Below are positions 8,098 to 17,319 of a stretch of 64,000 nucleotides of DNA, piece after piece; positions within the stretch are counted from its first letter, which is position 1; every line of letters starts with the position of its first letter. A program made the translations under genes and the position numbers. Source of the DNA: Gammaproteobacteria bacterium (GTDB taxonomy: Bacteria; Pseudomonadota; Gammaproteobacteria; Eutrophobiales; Eutrophobiaceae); NCBI GenBank assembly GCA_947480335.1, contig CANKCB010000006.1, forward strand, positions 77,148 through 141,147, given 5' to 3'. The notes below the pieces were generated by a model. The model saw nothing but the letters and a program-made list of their open reading frames with translations, was not told where the DNA came from and searched no databases.

Positions 8098-9309
8098 TTA
8101 CAACTTCAGGCTATCCGCATGACGATCCTGTGAACTAACTGAATGGACTGCTGCACCGGGTTCCAGCATGAAACATTGCAATAGATCGTTCAGAAAATCC
8201 AGGCCGGAAGTCGTGGGTCGTGTTCTGTTTGCCTGTGTTTGCAACCATCCCTTGCGGGTAGCCTTTTCGATTGCTGGCAGTATGCTGTCCAAAGACAACC
8301 CGGTGCGTTCAGTAAATTGCCGATGTTCAAAACCGTTGGTGAGCCTGAGTGCATTCATCATGAATTCTAGAACACGATCCTCACGCGTTAACATTCTGGA
8401 TTCGGAAATTACCCCGGCATGACCGGCCAACTGCATGTATCGATCCGGTAGACGATGGCGGACGTAACGGGTGATTGAGTCTGTATTCGTATCGCTGAGC
8501 TTGCCGTGTGCACCGGCGCCAAGACCGAGATAATCCCCAAACTGCCAGTAATTCAGGTTATGCCGACATTGCTGTTCCGGTTTGGCATAGGCCGATATTT
8601 CATATTGCTGGAATCCGCTGACGGCCAGCAAGTGTTGACCGGACTGTTGCATGGTCCAGATCAGTTCCTCTTCCGGAACAGATGGCGGATGTTTATAAAA
8701 TACCGTATTGGGCTCAATGGTCAGTTGATACCAGGATAAATGCGTAGTTGCCGCTTCAATTCCCTGCAACAGATCCGCCATGGCCTGCTCCTGTGTCTGT
8801 TGCGGCAAGCCATACATCAAATCTATATTGATACGTTCAAAACCGGCAGCTTGCGCTATAGTTATTGCTTCACGGGCAGTAGCTGCATTATGTATGCGCC
8901 CCAGTCTTTGCAGCATTTGATCATTGAAACTTTGTATGCCGATAGAGAGTCGGTTGATTCCAATCTGGCGGTAGGCTTCAAAACGAGCTGCCTCAACGGT
9001 ACCCGGATTGGCTTCCAGCGTGATTTCGGCATTCGCCACCAGCGTCAGTCGGGATAAGATTGCCTCCAGCAACGACTGTAAGGCTTGTGGGCTGAACAGA
9101 CTGGGCGTACCGCCACCGATAAAAATACTGTGAATTTCCCTTCCCTGTATTCTGGGCAAATCAAAATCCAGATCACGTATCAATGCGGCGATATAGTCCT
9201 GTTCAGGAAAAGCGGCCTGTTCGGTCGCATGTGAATTGAAATCACAGTATGGACACTTCCGGATACACCACGGCAGGTGTATATATAAGGACAAGGGCAC
9301 TGCGTGCAT
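8098..9309 (-). CDS. hemW: Radical SAM heme chaperone HemW
   Basis: HemW-family radical SAM protein, related to coproporphyrinogen dehydrogenase HemN but implicated in heme insertion rather than oxidation. The N-terminus has the [4Fe-4S]/SAM motif CIRKCPYC around residues 15-22, then SIFIGGGTPSLF and ANPGT typical of the family. It has no N-terminal extension as in HemN. At 403 aa it is of normal size; the ATG at 9309 was preferred to a GTG two codons upstream. It lies 24 nt after rdgB in the rph-rdgB-hemW order found in many gammaproteobacteria, and is probably cotranscribed. Confidence 0.94.
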   Translation of the reverse strand: MHAVPLSLYIHLPWCIRKCPYCDFNSHATEQAAFPEQDYIAALIRDLDFDLPRIQGREIHSIFIGGGTPSLFSPQALQSLLEAILSRLTLVANAEITLEANPGTVEAARFEAYRQIGINRLSIGIQSFNDQMLQRLGRIHNAATAREAITIAQAAGFERINIDLMYGLPQQTQEQAMADLLQGIEAATTHLSWYQLTIEPNTVFYKHPPSVPEEELIWTMQQSGQHLLAVSGFQQYEISAYAKPEQQCRHNLNYWQFGDYLGLGAGAHGKLSDTNTDSITRYVRHRLPDRYMQLAGHAGVISESRMLTREDRVLEFMMNALRLTNGFEHRQFTERTGLSLDSILPAIEKATRKGWLQTQANRTRPTTSGLDFLNDLLQCFMLEPGAAVHSVSSQDRHADSLKL

Positions 9310-9333
9310 CTTCACTGTTCTGATAACAGCAGA

Positions 9334-9948
9334 TCAGGAAAACTGATCACCAAGACTCAGCTTCTGTAACAGGATTTGCAGTGCCTTACCCCGGTGACTG
9401 ATACTGTTTTTGACTTCCGGCGATAACTCTGCCGAAGTACAACCGTGCTCAGGCACCATAAAAACTGGATCATAACCAAACCCGTTACTGCCTCTGGGTT
9501 CCATCACCAGATTGCCTTCCCAACTGGCCTCGGCGATCACCGGAGTCGCATCCTTTTCACTGCGCATATACACGATTACACATTGATATCTCGCAATGGG
9601 TTGCTGCGCATCGGTTTTGCGTACATTGTGTAATAGTAGATCCAGATTCTGCTGATCGGTTGCAGATACACCGGCGTAACGGGCCGAATAAATTCCTGGC
9701 GCACCATTGAGTACATCTACCTCAATACCGGAATCATCTGCAATGGCCGGCAAACCTGACACCGCAGCGGCCATTCTGGCTTTCAGTATGGCATTTTCCA
9801 CATAGGTCAAACCGGTTTCATCCACCACCGGTACCTTGAAGCGCGACTGCGGCAACAGTTCGATACCGATACCGGCAAGAATTTCGCCGATTTCCCTGAG
9901 CTTGCCCTGATTACTACTGGCGAGCACTACCTGTTGCTGACGAACCAT
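9334..9948 (-). CDS. rdgB: dITP/XTP pyrophosphatase (Ham1/RdgB)
   Basis: House-cleaning nucleotide pyrophosphatase that hydrolyses dITP, ITP and XTP to keep deaminated purines out of DNA and RNA. The 204-residue protein has the family signatures LASSNQGKLREI at the N-terminus, the metal/active-site segment IADDSGIEVD near residue 67, GAPGIYSARYAG, and GSNGFGYDPVF near residue 153. It starts 3 nt after the rph stop, which suggests translational coupling, and precedes hemW. Confidence 0.96.
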   Translation of the reverse strand: MVRQQQVVLASSNQGKLREIGEILAGIGIELLPQSRFKVPVVDETGLTYVENAILKARMAAAVSGLPAIADDSGIEVDVLNGAPGIYSARYAGVSATDQQNLDLLLHNVRKTDAQQPIARYQCVIVYMRSEKDATPVIAEASWEGNLVMEPRGSNGFGYDPVFMVPEHGCTSAELSPEVKNSISHRGKALQILLQKLSLGDQFS

Positions 9949-9951
9949 AGC

Positions 9952-10668
9952 CTAACCGTTCAATGCGAGCTTCTGGAACTCGAACAACTGGCTGATACCC
10001 CCTTTCGCCAGAGCCAGCATACTGTTCAACTCGTCCTGGTTGAAGGGATGACCTTCGGCCGTACCCTGTATCTCGATAAACTCACCCGCATCATTCATGA
10101 CCACGTTCATATCGGTCTGCGCATCCACGTCTTCCTGGTAATCCAGATCCAGCACAGGTTTACCATTACAGATACCGACAGATACCGACGCAATCATGCC
10201 TATCAACGGATCGTTCTTGATGAGTTTTTCCCGTTGCGCGTAACGTAAGGCTTCCACCAGGGCCACATAACCACCGGTGATAGAAGCCGTACGTGTGCCA
10301 CCATCAGCCTGAATTACATCACAATCAATCGTAATGGTATGTTCACCGAGCGCTTTGGTATCGATTACGGCACGCAAGGACCGGCCGATTAAACGCTGGA
10401 TTTCCATGGTGCGTCCACCCTGCTTGTTTGCACTCGCCTCCCGCCGCATGCGCTGGTTGGTTGAACGTGGCAACATGCCATATTCAGCTGTGACCCAACC
10501 ACGTCCCTGTCCTTTCAGAAACGAGGGAACCGAGGATTCCAGCGTCGCCGTACAAATCACCCGTGTACGCCCGAATTCAATCAGTACAGAGCCTTCGGCA
10601 TGGCAGGTATATTCACGGGTAATTTTGATCTCACGCAGCTGATCCGGTTTTCTTCCACTTGGTCGCAT
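9952..10668 (-). CDS. rph: Ribonuclease PH
   Basis: Phosphorolytic 3'-5' exoribonuclease that trims tRNA 3' ends. At 238 aa it is the standard full length, without the frameshift known from some E. coli K-12 strains. Recognisable segments are [14 protein letters not shown] at the start, [30 protein letters not shown] near residue 57, and the phosphate-site region [19 protein letters not shown] near residue 115. AGGAG precedes the ATG. It is first in the leftward rph-rdgB-hemW unit and divergent from yicC across 81 bp. Confidence 0.97.
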   Translation of the reverse strand: MRPSGRKPDQLREIKITREYTCHAEGSVLIEFGRTRVICTATLESSVPSFLKGQGRGWVTAEYGMLPRSTNQRMRREASANKQGGRTMEIQRLIGRSLRAVIDTKALGEHTITIDCDVIQADGGTRTASITGGYVALVEALRYAQREKLIKNDPLIGMIASVSVGICNGKPVLDLDYQEDVDAQTDMNVVMNDAGEFIEIQGTAEGHPFNQDELNSMLALAKGGISQLFEFQKLALNG

Positions 10669-10691
10669 CCACTATTCTCCTCATAAGGTAT

Positions 10692-10720
10692 GTTTCATTA
10701 TACCTGTAATACTCTATAAT
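10692..10720 (+). promoter_or_regulatory. Predicted sigma-70 promoter for yicC operon
   Basis: A consensus TATAAT (10715-10720) sits 29 bp before the yicC start, with GTTTCA (10692-10697) as a weak -35 at 17-nt spacing. The 81-bp rph/yicC gap must hold both divergent promoters. Confidence 0.55.
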
Positions 10721-10749
10721 CGGTCATTACATCTATCAGGAGTAACTAC

Positions 10750-11610
10750 ATGTTGGCCAGTATGACGGCGTTCGCCCGGGCGGAAACGACAGACAAATGG
10801 GGCAGCGCTATTCTGGAAATCAGGACGGTCAATCACCGCTACCTGGATATTTCCATGCGCTTGCCGGATGAATTACGGGCACTGGAATCGATGTTCCGCA
10901 CGGATATTCAGGAAAGACTCCGTCGCGGCAAGGTCGATTGTACCTTGCGGCTCGACAGTGGCAATTCCGCTAATACGGAACTGCCTGTCAATACTGAACT
11001 GGCGACCAGGCTGATTCAGGCCGCTAGTCGCTTACCGATTGAAAACCCGCAACCGATCAATCCTGTCGATATTTTGCGCTGGCCGGGTGTTATCAATCGT
11101 GAAGCTGTGGATATCGATTCGCAGGGCAAGGTGATACGTCAACTCCTGACGAAAACGCTGGATTCACTGATAGAAACACGGGTGCGTGAAGGCAGTAAAA
11201 TTCGCGAAATGATACTGGATCGCTGTAACCATATTGATACCCAGACCGGATTCGTCAAGGCACGACTGCCGGAAATCATTGCAGGAATACGAACACGTTA
11301 CCAGCAACGGGCAAGGGAAATCATGGCCGAACTGGACAACACCCGCCTGGAACAGGAAATGCTGATGCTGGCGCAGAAAATGGATGTGGCGGAAGAACTG
11401 GACAGGCTGGAGACACATGTGGCTGAAGTGAGGAGAGTACTGGATCAGAATGAGCCTGTCGGACGGAGGCTGGATTTTCTGATGCAGGAAATGAATCGTG
11501 AAGCCAATACACTGTCATCCAAATCAGTACACACCGACACGACGGGGGCTTCGGTTGAACTAAAGGTATTGATCGAGCAGATGCGCGAACAAATCCAGAA
11601 CATCGAATAA
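10750..11610 (+). CDS. yicC: YicC family endoribonuclease-like protein
   Basis: YicC proteins are conserved bacterial RNases with a role in mRNA/sRNA turnover. The 286-residue protein begins with MLASMTAFARAE and contains EIRTVNHRYLDISMRLP near residue 26, both hallmarks of the YicC N-terminal domain. The C-terminal DUF1732 part includes RRLDFLMQEMNREANTLSSK near residue 240. CAGGAGTAACTAC precedes the start. It heads the rightward yicC-gmk-rpoZ unit, 13 nt before gmk, an arrangement conserved in many proteobacteria. Confidence 0.93.
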   Translation: MLASMTAFARAETTDKWGSAILEIRTVNHRYLDISMRLPDELRALESMFRTDIQERLRRGKVDCTLRLDSGNSANTELPVNTELATRLIQAASRLPIENPQPINPVDILRWPGVINREAVDIDSQGKVIRQLLTKTLDSLIETRVREGSKIREMILDRCNHIDTQTGFVKARLPEIIAGIRTRYQQRAREIMAELDNTRLEQEMLMLAQKMDVAEELDRLETHVAEVRRVLDQNEPVGRRLDFLMQEMNREANTLSSKSVHTDTTGASVELKVLIEQMREQIQNIE

Positions 11611-11623
11611 CGAAATCAATACC

Positions 11624-12253
11624 ATGACTAACAAAGCCGGCAATCTGTTTGTAATTTCCGCCCCTTCCGGTGCAGGCAAAACTTCACTGGTGCGATCGCT
11701 CATCGAAATGGTGCCGATGCTGTATGTGTCGATCTCCCATACGACCCGGCCCAAACGTGCTTATGAAAAAGACGGTATCGACTACCATTTTGTTGATCAG
11801 GATACCTTTCTGGGTCTGATCCGGACCAACCAGTTTCTTGAGTATGCCCAGGTGTTTGACAATTATTATGGTACCTCCCGCCCCTGGGTTGAAAAGCAGT
11901 TGTCCGAAGGCAAGGACATCGTTCTTGAAATTGACTGGCAGGGTGCGGCACAGGTACGTAAACAGATCGCCAATACCATCAATATTTTTATCCTGCCTCC
12001 TTCCTACCACACACTGGAATCCCGCCTGATTGGCAGGGGTGACAGCGAGGAAAATGTGGAGCGCCGCATGGAAGGTGCCCAGACTGAAATCACCCACTAT
12101 CGGGACTATGATTTTCTGGTAATAAACGATAATTTCGAGATTGCATTACAGGAACTGGTCACCATTATCCGCACGATGAAACTGGGATATCCGCAACAAA
12201 AGGCCTATTACGACGAGTTTGTGAAGCAATTGTTGAACGAAGACGGAATTTGA
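11624..12253 (+). CDS. gmk: Guanylate kinase
   Basis: Phosphorylates GMP to GDP with ATP, essential for guanine nucleotide and (p)ppGpp supply. The 209-residue length is normal. The P-loop ISAPSGAGKTSLV is near residues 10-22, the GMP-binding segment has SISHTTRPKR and YHFVD near residues 35-55, and EIDWQGAAQVRKQ is near residue 101. It sits between yicC and rpoZ; the classical gmk-rpoZ-spoT order is preserved. The ribosome site is poor, in keeping with translation coupled to the upstream gene. Confidence 0.97.
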   Translation: MTNKAGNLFVISAPSGAGKTSLVRSLIEMVPMLYVSISHTTRPKRAYEKDGIDYHFVDQDTFLGLIRTNQFLEYAQVFDNYYGTSRPWVEKQLSEGKDIVLEIDWQGAAQVRKQIANTINIFILPPSYHTLESRLIGRGDSEENVERRMEGAQTEITHYRDYDFLVINDNFEIALQELVTIIRTMKLGYPQQKAYYDEFVKQLLNEDGI

Positions 12254-12296
12254 GTAAAATACCCGCCCTACTACCCAGATACCCGAGGATTGAATA

Positions 12297-12545
12297 ATGG
12301 CCAGATTAACAGTCGAAGATTGTATGAATAACGTCGACAATCGCTATGATCTGGTAATACTCGCCAGCAAACGTGCCCGTCAACTTGCCTTGGGTGCTGA
12401 TGCACTTGTCAGCGAAGATGGTGACAAACCGACAGTGATTGCACTGCGTGAAATTGCCAATGGCCTGGTTACCAACGAAAACATCGAAAAACTGAGACCC
12501 GGCGCCCGTAACGATGCCGATATGGGTTTCCTGCCACACAGCTAG
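12297..12545 (+). CDS. rpoZ: RNA polymerase omega subunit
   Basis: Small non-catalytic subunit that helps fold and assemble the beta' subunit and forms part of the ppGpp site. The 82-residue protein starts [20 protein letters not shown] and contains ASKRARQL, the family hallmark, near residue 23, then [13 protein letters not shown] near residue 45. GAGG precedes the ATG. A strong terminator follows at once, separating it from spoT. Confidence 0.97.
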   Translation: MARLTVEDCMNNVDNRYDLVILASKRARQLALGADALVSEDGDKPTVIALREIANGLVTNENIEKLRPGARNDADMGFLPHS

Positions 12546-12551
12546 TCTGCC

Positions 12552-12587
12552 TGACCGCTGATTCCTGTTGGAACCAGCGGTCATTTT
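12552..12587 (+). terminator. Rho-independent terminator after rpoZ
   Basis: A 9-bp stem TGACCGCTG/CAGCGGTCA with a further inner TTCC/GGAA pairing is followed by TTTTA. It starts 7 nt after the rpoZ stop codon, so spoT probably needs its own promoter or depends on read-through. Confidence 0.8.
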
Positions 12588-12616
12588 ATCCCTCCTGCAT
12601 ACCCTGGCGGCAGAAT

Positions 12617-12634
12617 TCATGCCTGCAGGCATGA
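12617..12634. repeat. Perfect 18-bp palindrome upstream of spoT
   Basis: TCATGCCTGCAGGCATGA is a perfect palindrome ending 23 bp before the spoT start. It has no U-tract, so it is a candidate operator or leader hairpin rather than a terminator. Confidence 0.5.
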
Positions 12635-12657
12635 CGCGGCTGGGTTACAATTAATCC

Positions 12658-14778
12658 ATGTTTACCGTTGGTGATCTTGAAAAACTCACGCGCAGTTACC
12701 TTCCCGCAAATGAGGTAGCCAGCATACTTCACGCCTATGAGTTTGGTTCCCGTGCTCATGCAGGCCAACGCCGCAAAAGTGGCGAACCCTATATCCATCA
12801 CCCGCTCGAAGTAGCACGCATACTTTCAGATATGCGCATGGATTATCAGACCCTGTCTGCTGCCATCTTGCATGATGTGATTGAAGATACAGATACCGCC
12901 AAGGCAGAAATCAGCAAGTTATTCGGCAAGGAAATTGCCGATCTGGTAGACGGAGTCAGCAAATTGACCCAGATTGAGTTCGACAGTCGGGCCGAGGCGC
13001 AGGCCCAGAACTTCCGGAAAATGTTGATGGCAATGAGTCAGGACATCCGGGTAATTCTGGTCAAGCTGGCGGATCGTTTGCACAATATGCGCACACTGGG
13101 TTCTTTGCGTCCGGACAAACGCCGACGCATCGCCCGCGAGACACTAGAGATCTATGCGCCGATTGCCCAGCGTCTGGGTATCAATACGATCCGCCTAGAA
13201 CTTGAAGAACTCGGATTCATGACCTTGTATCCGATGCGCCATCGCATACTTGAGCAACAGGTAATCAAGGCGCGCGGTAATCGCAAGGAAGTCGTCACCA
13301 AGATCCGTAATGCACTGAAACGCCGTCTGCGTCAGGAAAAAATTCCCGCACGAATATTGGGCCGGGAAAAACATCTTTATGGTATTTACCAGAAGATGAA
13401 AAAGAATAAATTGTCATTCAACGAAGTCTATGACGTGTACGCCTATCGCCTGATCGTCGACAGCGTAGAAACCTGCTATCGAGTCATCGGTACCGTACAT
13501 AATCTGTATAAACCAGTGCCAGGACGGTTCAAGGACTACATCGCCATACCCAAAGCCAACGGCTATCAATCACTACACACGGTATTGTTCGGGCCGTTTG
13601 GCGTGCCCATTGAGGTACAAATTCGCACCAATGAAATGAATGATGTGGCCGAGGCCGGTATTGCGGCTCATTGGTTATACAAGTCTGGCAGCACCAATGA
13701 GCACAAGACCGCACAGAAACGTGCCAGGGAATGGCTGAAAAATATCATCGACATGCAGACCACGGCCGGTAATTCCCAGGAATTTCTCGAAAACGTTAAA
13801 ATCGATCTATTTCCGGACTCAGTCTATATCTTTACACCGAAGGGCAAGATTATCGAATTACCCAGGGGTACTACGGCAATCGATTTTGCCTATGCAATCC
13901 ACACTGATGTGGGTAATCGCTGTGTGGGGGCCCGTATCAACAGGAGACTGGCGCCACTGGGTACCCAGCTACTCAGTGGTCAAACGGTCGAGATCATCAA
14001 GGCACCTGGCGCCCGTCCTGATCCCGCCTGGCTGAATTTCGCCGTCACCGCCAAGGCACGCTCAAATATACGTCATTACCTGAAAAACCTGAAAGCCAGT
14101 GAGGCGATATCGCTGGGCAAACGGTTGCTGATACGCGAACTGAAAATGCTGTCAGTCAATTACGATGATATCGATCCGGTGCGGATGCAGAAATTACTGT
14201 CTGAATACCATTTGCCGGATGAACAATCCTTGTTACAGGATGTTGGCTTCGGTAACCGGATTGCCAGGCTCATCGCCAGGCAATTAATTGAAGCCACTGA
14301 CTCCGGACACAAAAAGCCTAAAACTCCGGAACAGGAAAGTCATCCACTGGTAATCAAGGGTACCGAGGGGATGGTTGTCAACTTTCCAAAATGTTGTCTG
14401 CCAATTCCCGGAGACAAGATACTCGGGTTTGTAACCACCGGTAGAGGGATTGTCATCCATCATCAGTCCTGCCCCAATGTGACCGAGTTCCGCAACCATC
14501 CGGAAAAATGGATTACTGTGCAATGGGAGCCTGACATTACCGGCAGTTTTCAGACCAATATCACCATTGAAGTCACCAATCAGCGCGGCGTTCTGGCAAA
14601 GCTTGCTTCGGCAATTTCTGAAGAACAGGCCAATATCGTCCACGTGGAAATGAAAGATCGAGACGACCGTTACACCACCCTGAAATTTGTCATTGAGGTC
14701 AGGGACCGTATTCATCTGGCCCGTATCATGCGCAAGGTACGTAATATCAATAATGTCTCACGCTTGTTCCGCCGTTAG
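12658..14778 (+). CDS. spoT: Bifunctional (p)ppGpp synthetase/hydrolase SpoT
   Basis: Makes and degrades the stringent-response alarmones. The 706-residue length fits SpoT. Domain order is HD hydrolase ([20 protein letters not shown] near residue 35 and the HDVIEDT motif near residue 78), synthetase ([19 protein letters not shown] near residue 290 and EVQIRT near residue 320), TGS ([13 protein letters not shown] near residue 390), a helical/zinc-finger-like region with CC near residue 580, and a C-terminal ACT domain. The RxKD loop (RFKD) is the Rel/SpoT form rather than the EXDD form of RelA, and the HD residues are intact, so both activities are expected. It starts the spoT-ridA-recG group. 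Confidence 0.97.
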   Translation: MFTVGDLEKLTRSYLPANEVASILHAYEFGSRAHAGQRRKSGEPYIHHPLEVARILSDMRMDYQTLSAAILHDVIEDTDTAKAEISKLFGKEIADLVDGVSKLTQIEFDSRAEAQAQNFRKMLMAMSQDIRVILVKLADRLHNMRTLGSLRPDKRRRIARETLEIYAPIAQRLGINTIRLELEELGFMTLYPMRHRILEQQVIKARGNRKEVVTKIRNALKRRLRQEKIPARILGREKHLYGIYQKMKKNKLSFNEVYDVYAYRLIVDSVETCYRVIGTVHNLYKPVPGRFKDYIAIPKANGYQSLHTVLFGPFGVPIEVQIRTNEMNDVAEAGIAAHWLYKSGSTNEHKTAQKRAREWLKNIIDMQTTAGNSQEFLENVKIDLFPDSVYIFTPKGKIIELPRGTTAIDFAYAIHTDVGNRCVGARINRRLAPLGTQLLSGQTVEIIKAPGARPDPAWLNFAVTAKARSNIRHYLKNLKASEAISLGKRLLIRELKMLSVNYDDIDPVRMQKLLSEYHLPDEQSLLQDVGFGNRIARLIARQLIEATDSGHKKPKTPEQESHPLVIKGTEGMVVNFPKCCLPIPGDKILGFVTTGRGIVIHHQSCPNVTEFRNHPEKWITVQWEPDITGSFQTNITIEVTNQRGVLAKLASAISEEQANIVHVEMKDRDDRYTTLKFVIEVRDRIHLARIMRKVRNINNVSRLFRR

Positions 14779-14810
14779 ATGAAATAACAATAATTCATAC
14801 TGGAAATCTG

Positions 14811-15197
14811 ATGCCACGCAAAATGATTACAACCAACCTGGCCCCCCAGGCCATAGGAACCTATTCACAGGCGATACGCGCAGGTAATACCGTTTATCTG
14901 TCAGGACAAATTCCACTGGATGCGGTAAGCGGCATGATTGTGAGTGATCAGATACGTGAACAGGTAGTACAGGTGTTTGCCAATCTATCGGCCGTGGCAG
15001 CAGCTACCGGTGGTTCACTGAACGATATCGTAAAACTGAATGTCTACCTGACCGATCTTGCAAATTTTTCCGTGGTCAATGACGTTATGGCTGGCCTGTT
15101 CACACAACCCTATCCGGCCAGGGCGGCAATTGGTATTTCCAGCCTGCCGCGTGGTGCGCTGGTCGAAATTGACGGTGTGCTGTTTCTGGATGAGTGA
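14811..15197 (+). CDS. ridA: Reactive intermediate deaminase RidA (YjgF/YER057c/UK114)
   Basis: Hydrolyses reactive enamine/imine intermediates produced by PLP enzymes such as threonine dehydratase. The 128-residue protein shows the family features [20 protein letters not shown] near the N-terminus, the motif [12 protein letters not shown] in the middle, and [20 protein letters not shown] near the end, including the conserved arginine (PARAA) that binds the substrate carboxylate. It lies 32 nt after spoT and 15 nt before recG, matching the usual spoT-ridA neighbourhood. Confidence 0.95.
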   Translation: MPRKMITTNLAPQAIGTYSQAIRAGNTVYLSGQIPLDAVSGMIVSDQIREQVVQVFANLSAVAAATGGSLNDIVKLNVYLTDLANFSVVNDVMAGLFTQPYPARAAIGISSLPRGALVEIDGVLFLDE

Positions 15198-15212
15198 CAG
15201 GTAAGACCCTGC

Positions 15213-17300
15213 ATGGTGGTGGCACAGCCTCTAACAGCTTCGGTAACAACGCTGACGGGTGTCGGTCCCGGTTTGCAAGCCCGATTAAATAATCTCGGCA
15301 TTCACACTATCCTGGATCTACTTCTGCATCTGCCCTATCGCTATGTAGACAGGACCCGTCTGGTTCCTATCAGTAGTCTGCTTCCCGGCCAGGAAGTCTG
15401 TGTGCAGGGGACAGTCCAGTCCAGTCAGATTAAATTTGGTCGGAAACGGTCATTACTTTGCATACTGAGTGACGGGACAGAGAATCTCACCCTGCGCTTT
15501 TTTCATTTCAGTCAGTCGCAACGGACCGGGTTGAAAGACGGTACACGGATACGCTGCTGGGGACAGGTGAGGACAGGTAGTCAGGGACTGGAGATGGTTC
15601 ATCCAGAATACCAGTTTATCAATGAGGCGGAATCAACCGCGCTGGAACAGACTTTGACACCTGTCTATCCGGCCACGGAAGGACTGGCACAAGCCCGCTT
15701 GCGCAAGCTGGCCAGACTGGCACTCGCAGTGCTGTCACGTAATCCTGAAGGTCTGGAAGAACTGGTACCCTCCACAACCGCTAACATCTTGCCGGAACTA
15801 GCTGACTCGCTACGTTATCTGCATAACCCACCTGCAGATGCGGATATAGAATTGCTACGCGCGGGTAACCACCCCTCCCAGCAACGTCTGGCCTTTGAAG
15901 AACTGCTGGCGCATCAAATCAGCTTGAGGATCCTGCGACAACACATCCAGCAGACCGGCACCTGCACGCTGCAAAATCGCGATCATCAACAGGTTGACAA
16001 GTTTCTGTCTTATTTACCCTTCACGCTGACACGGGCACAGCAACGGGTACTCGAAGAGATTAACCGGGACCTGGAAAAAGACGTGCCCATGCTCAGACTG
16101 ATACAGGGAGACGTTGGATCAGGCAAAACCGTGATAGCCGCACTGACTGCAATCCGTCTCATCACCAGTGGCTATCAGGTTGCATTGATGGCACCCACTG
16201 AACTACTGGCTGACCAACACTACTACAATCTGCATAACTGGTTCTCCCGTCTGGATATGACGGTGGTTTTGTTAACCGGAAAGCTCAAAACCACTGTGCG
16301 CAAACAAGTGAGTGAGCAAATCGCCTCTGGCCAACCACTACTGGTAGTTGGTACCCATGCCCTGTTTCAGGAGGCTACTGATTTTGGCAACCTCGGCCTG
16401 GTCATTATTGATGAACAACATCGTTTCGGTGTCCATCAACGCCTGTCGTTGATGGAGAAAGGGGCGCAACAGAACCGTCGTCCACATCAGCTGGTAATGA
16501 CAGCGACGCCCATTCCTCGCACACTGGCGATGTCACTTTTTGCTGAGCTGGATGTATCTACCATTGATGAGTTACCACCGGGCAGACAACCTATTACCAC
16601 CGTGGTGTTGTCCAATCAAAAACGGGATGAAATCATTGATAGAATTACAAGTGTCTGTACGGAAGGCAATCAGGTTTACTGGGTTTGTCCATTAATCGAG
16701 GAATCGGACGTGCTGCAGTACCAGGCCGCTGCCAAAACCCATGAATATCTGGTACACATGCTCCCACAACTGAATATCGGACTAATTCATGGTCGTCTGC
16801 GCAGCCAGGAAAAAGAACAGGTTATGCAGGACTTCAAGGATGGCAAAATCAAACTGCTGGTCGCCACCACGGTGATTGAAGTGGGTGTCGACGTTCCCAA
16901 TGCCAGCCTGATGGTAATTGAAAATCCGGAACGCATGGGACTGGCGCAGTTACACCAGCTCAGGGGACGGGTTGGCCGGGGCAAAACCAAAAGTGTATGC
17001 GTCTTGCTGTATCAGGCACCCTTATCAGAACTGGCTCAGGCCAGACTGGAAGTAATGCGTAACCAGATTGATGGATTTATCATTGCTGAAAAAGATCTGG
17101 AATTACGTGGCCCGGGAGATATGCTGGGGACCCGCCAAACCGGCTTACCACAAATGCGTATTGCCAACCTGATTCGTGACGCAAGATTATTACCGGGCAT
17201 ACGTCAGATTGCTGATAAGATGATACGTGAAAATCCTGTACAATCTGAAAAACTCATGCAACGTTGGTTATCAAACCGTATCGGTTACGGCAATGTCTAA
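15213..17300 (+). CDS. recG: ATP-dependent DNA helicase RecG
   Basis: Double-strand DNA translocase that reverses stalled replication forks and branch-migrates Holliday junctions. The 695-residue length is normal. The N-terminal wedge/OB region includes LTGVGPGLQARLNNLGI near residue 10 and LPYRYVDRT. Helicase motifs are motif I GDVGSGKT near residue 303, motif II DEQHRFGVHQR near residue 400, motif III TATPIPRTL, motif V TTVIEVGVDVPNAS near residue 550, and motif VI HQLRGRVGRG near residue 585. The gene ends 19 nt before the ubiA ATG. Confidence 0.97.
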   Translation: MVVAQPLTASVTTLTGVGPGLQARLNNLGIHTILDLLLHLPYRYVDRTRLVPISSLLPGQEVCVQGTVQSSQIKFGRKRSLLCILSDGTENLTLRFFHFSQSQRTGLKDGTRIRCWGQVRTGSQGLEMVHPEYQFINEAESTALEQTLTPVYPATEGLAQARLRKLARLALAVLSRNPEGLEELVPSTTANILPELADSLRYLHNPPADADIELLRAGNHPSQQRLAFEELLAHQISLRILRQHIQQTGTCTLQNRDHQQVDKFLSYLPFTLTRAQQRVLEEINRDLEKDVPMLRLIQGDVGSGKTVIAALTAIRLITSGYQVALMAPTELLADQHYYNLHNWFSRLDMTVVLLTGKLKTTVRKQVSEQIASGQPLLVVGTHALFQEATDFGNLGLVIIDEQHRFGVHQRLSLMEKGAQQNRRPHQLVMTATPIPRTLAMSLFAELDVSTIDELPPGRQPITTVVLSNQKRDEIIDRITSVCTEGNQVYWVCPLIEESDVLQYQAAAKTHEYLVHMLPQLNIGLIHGRLRSQEKEQVMQDFKDGKIKLLVATTVIEVGVDVPNASLMVIENPERMGLAQLHQLRGRVGRGKTKSVCVLLYQAPLSELAQARLEVMRNQIDGFIIAEKDLELRGPGDMLGTRQTGLPQMRIANLIRDARLLPGIRQIADKMIRENPVQSEKLMQRWLSNRIGYGNV

Positions 17301-17319
17301 ATACTGATTGATAAATCTC

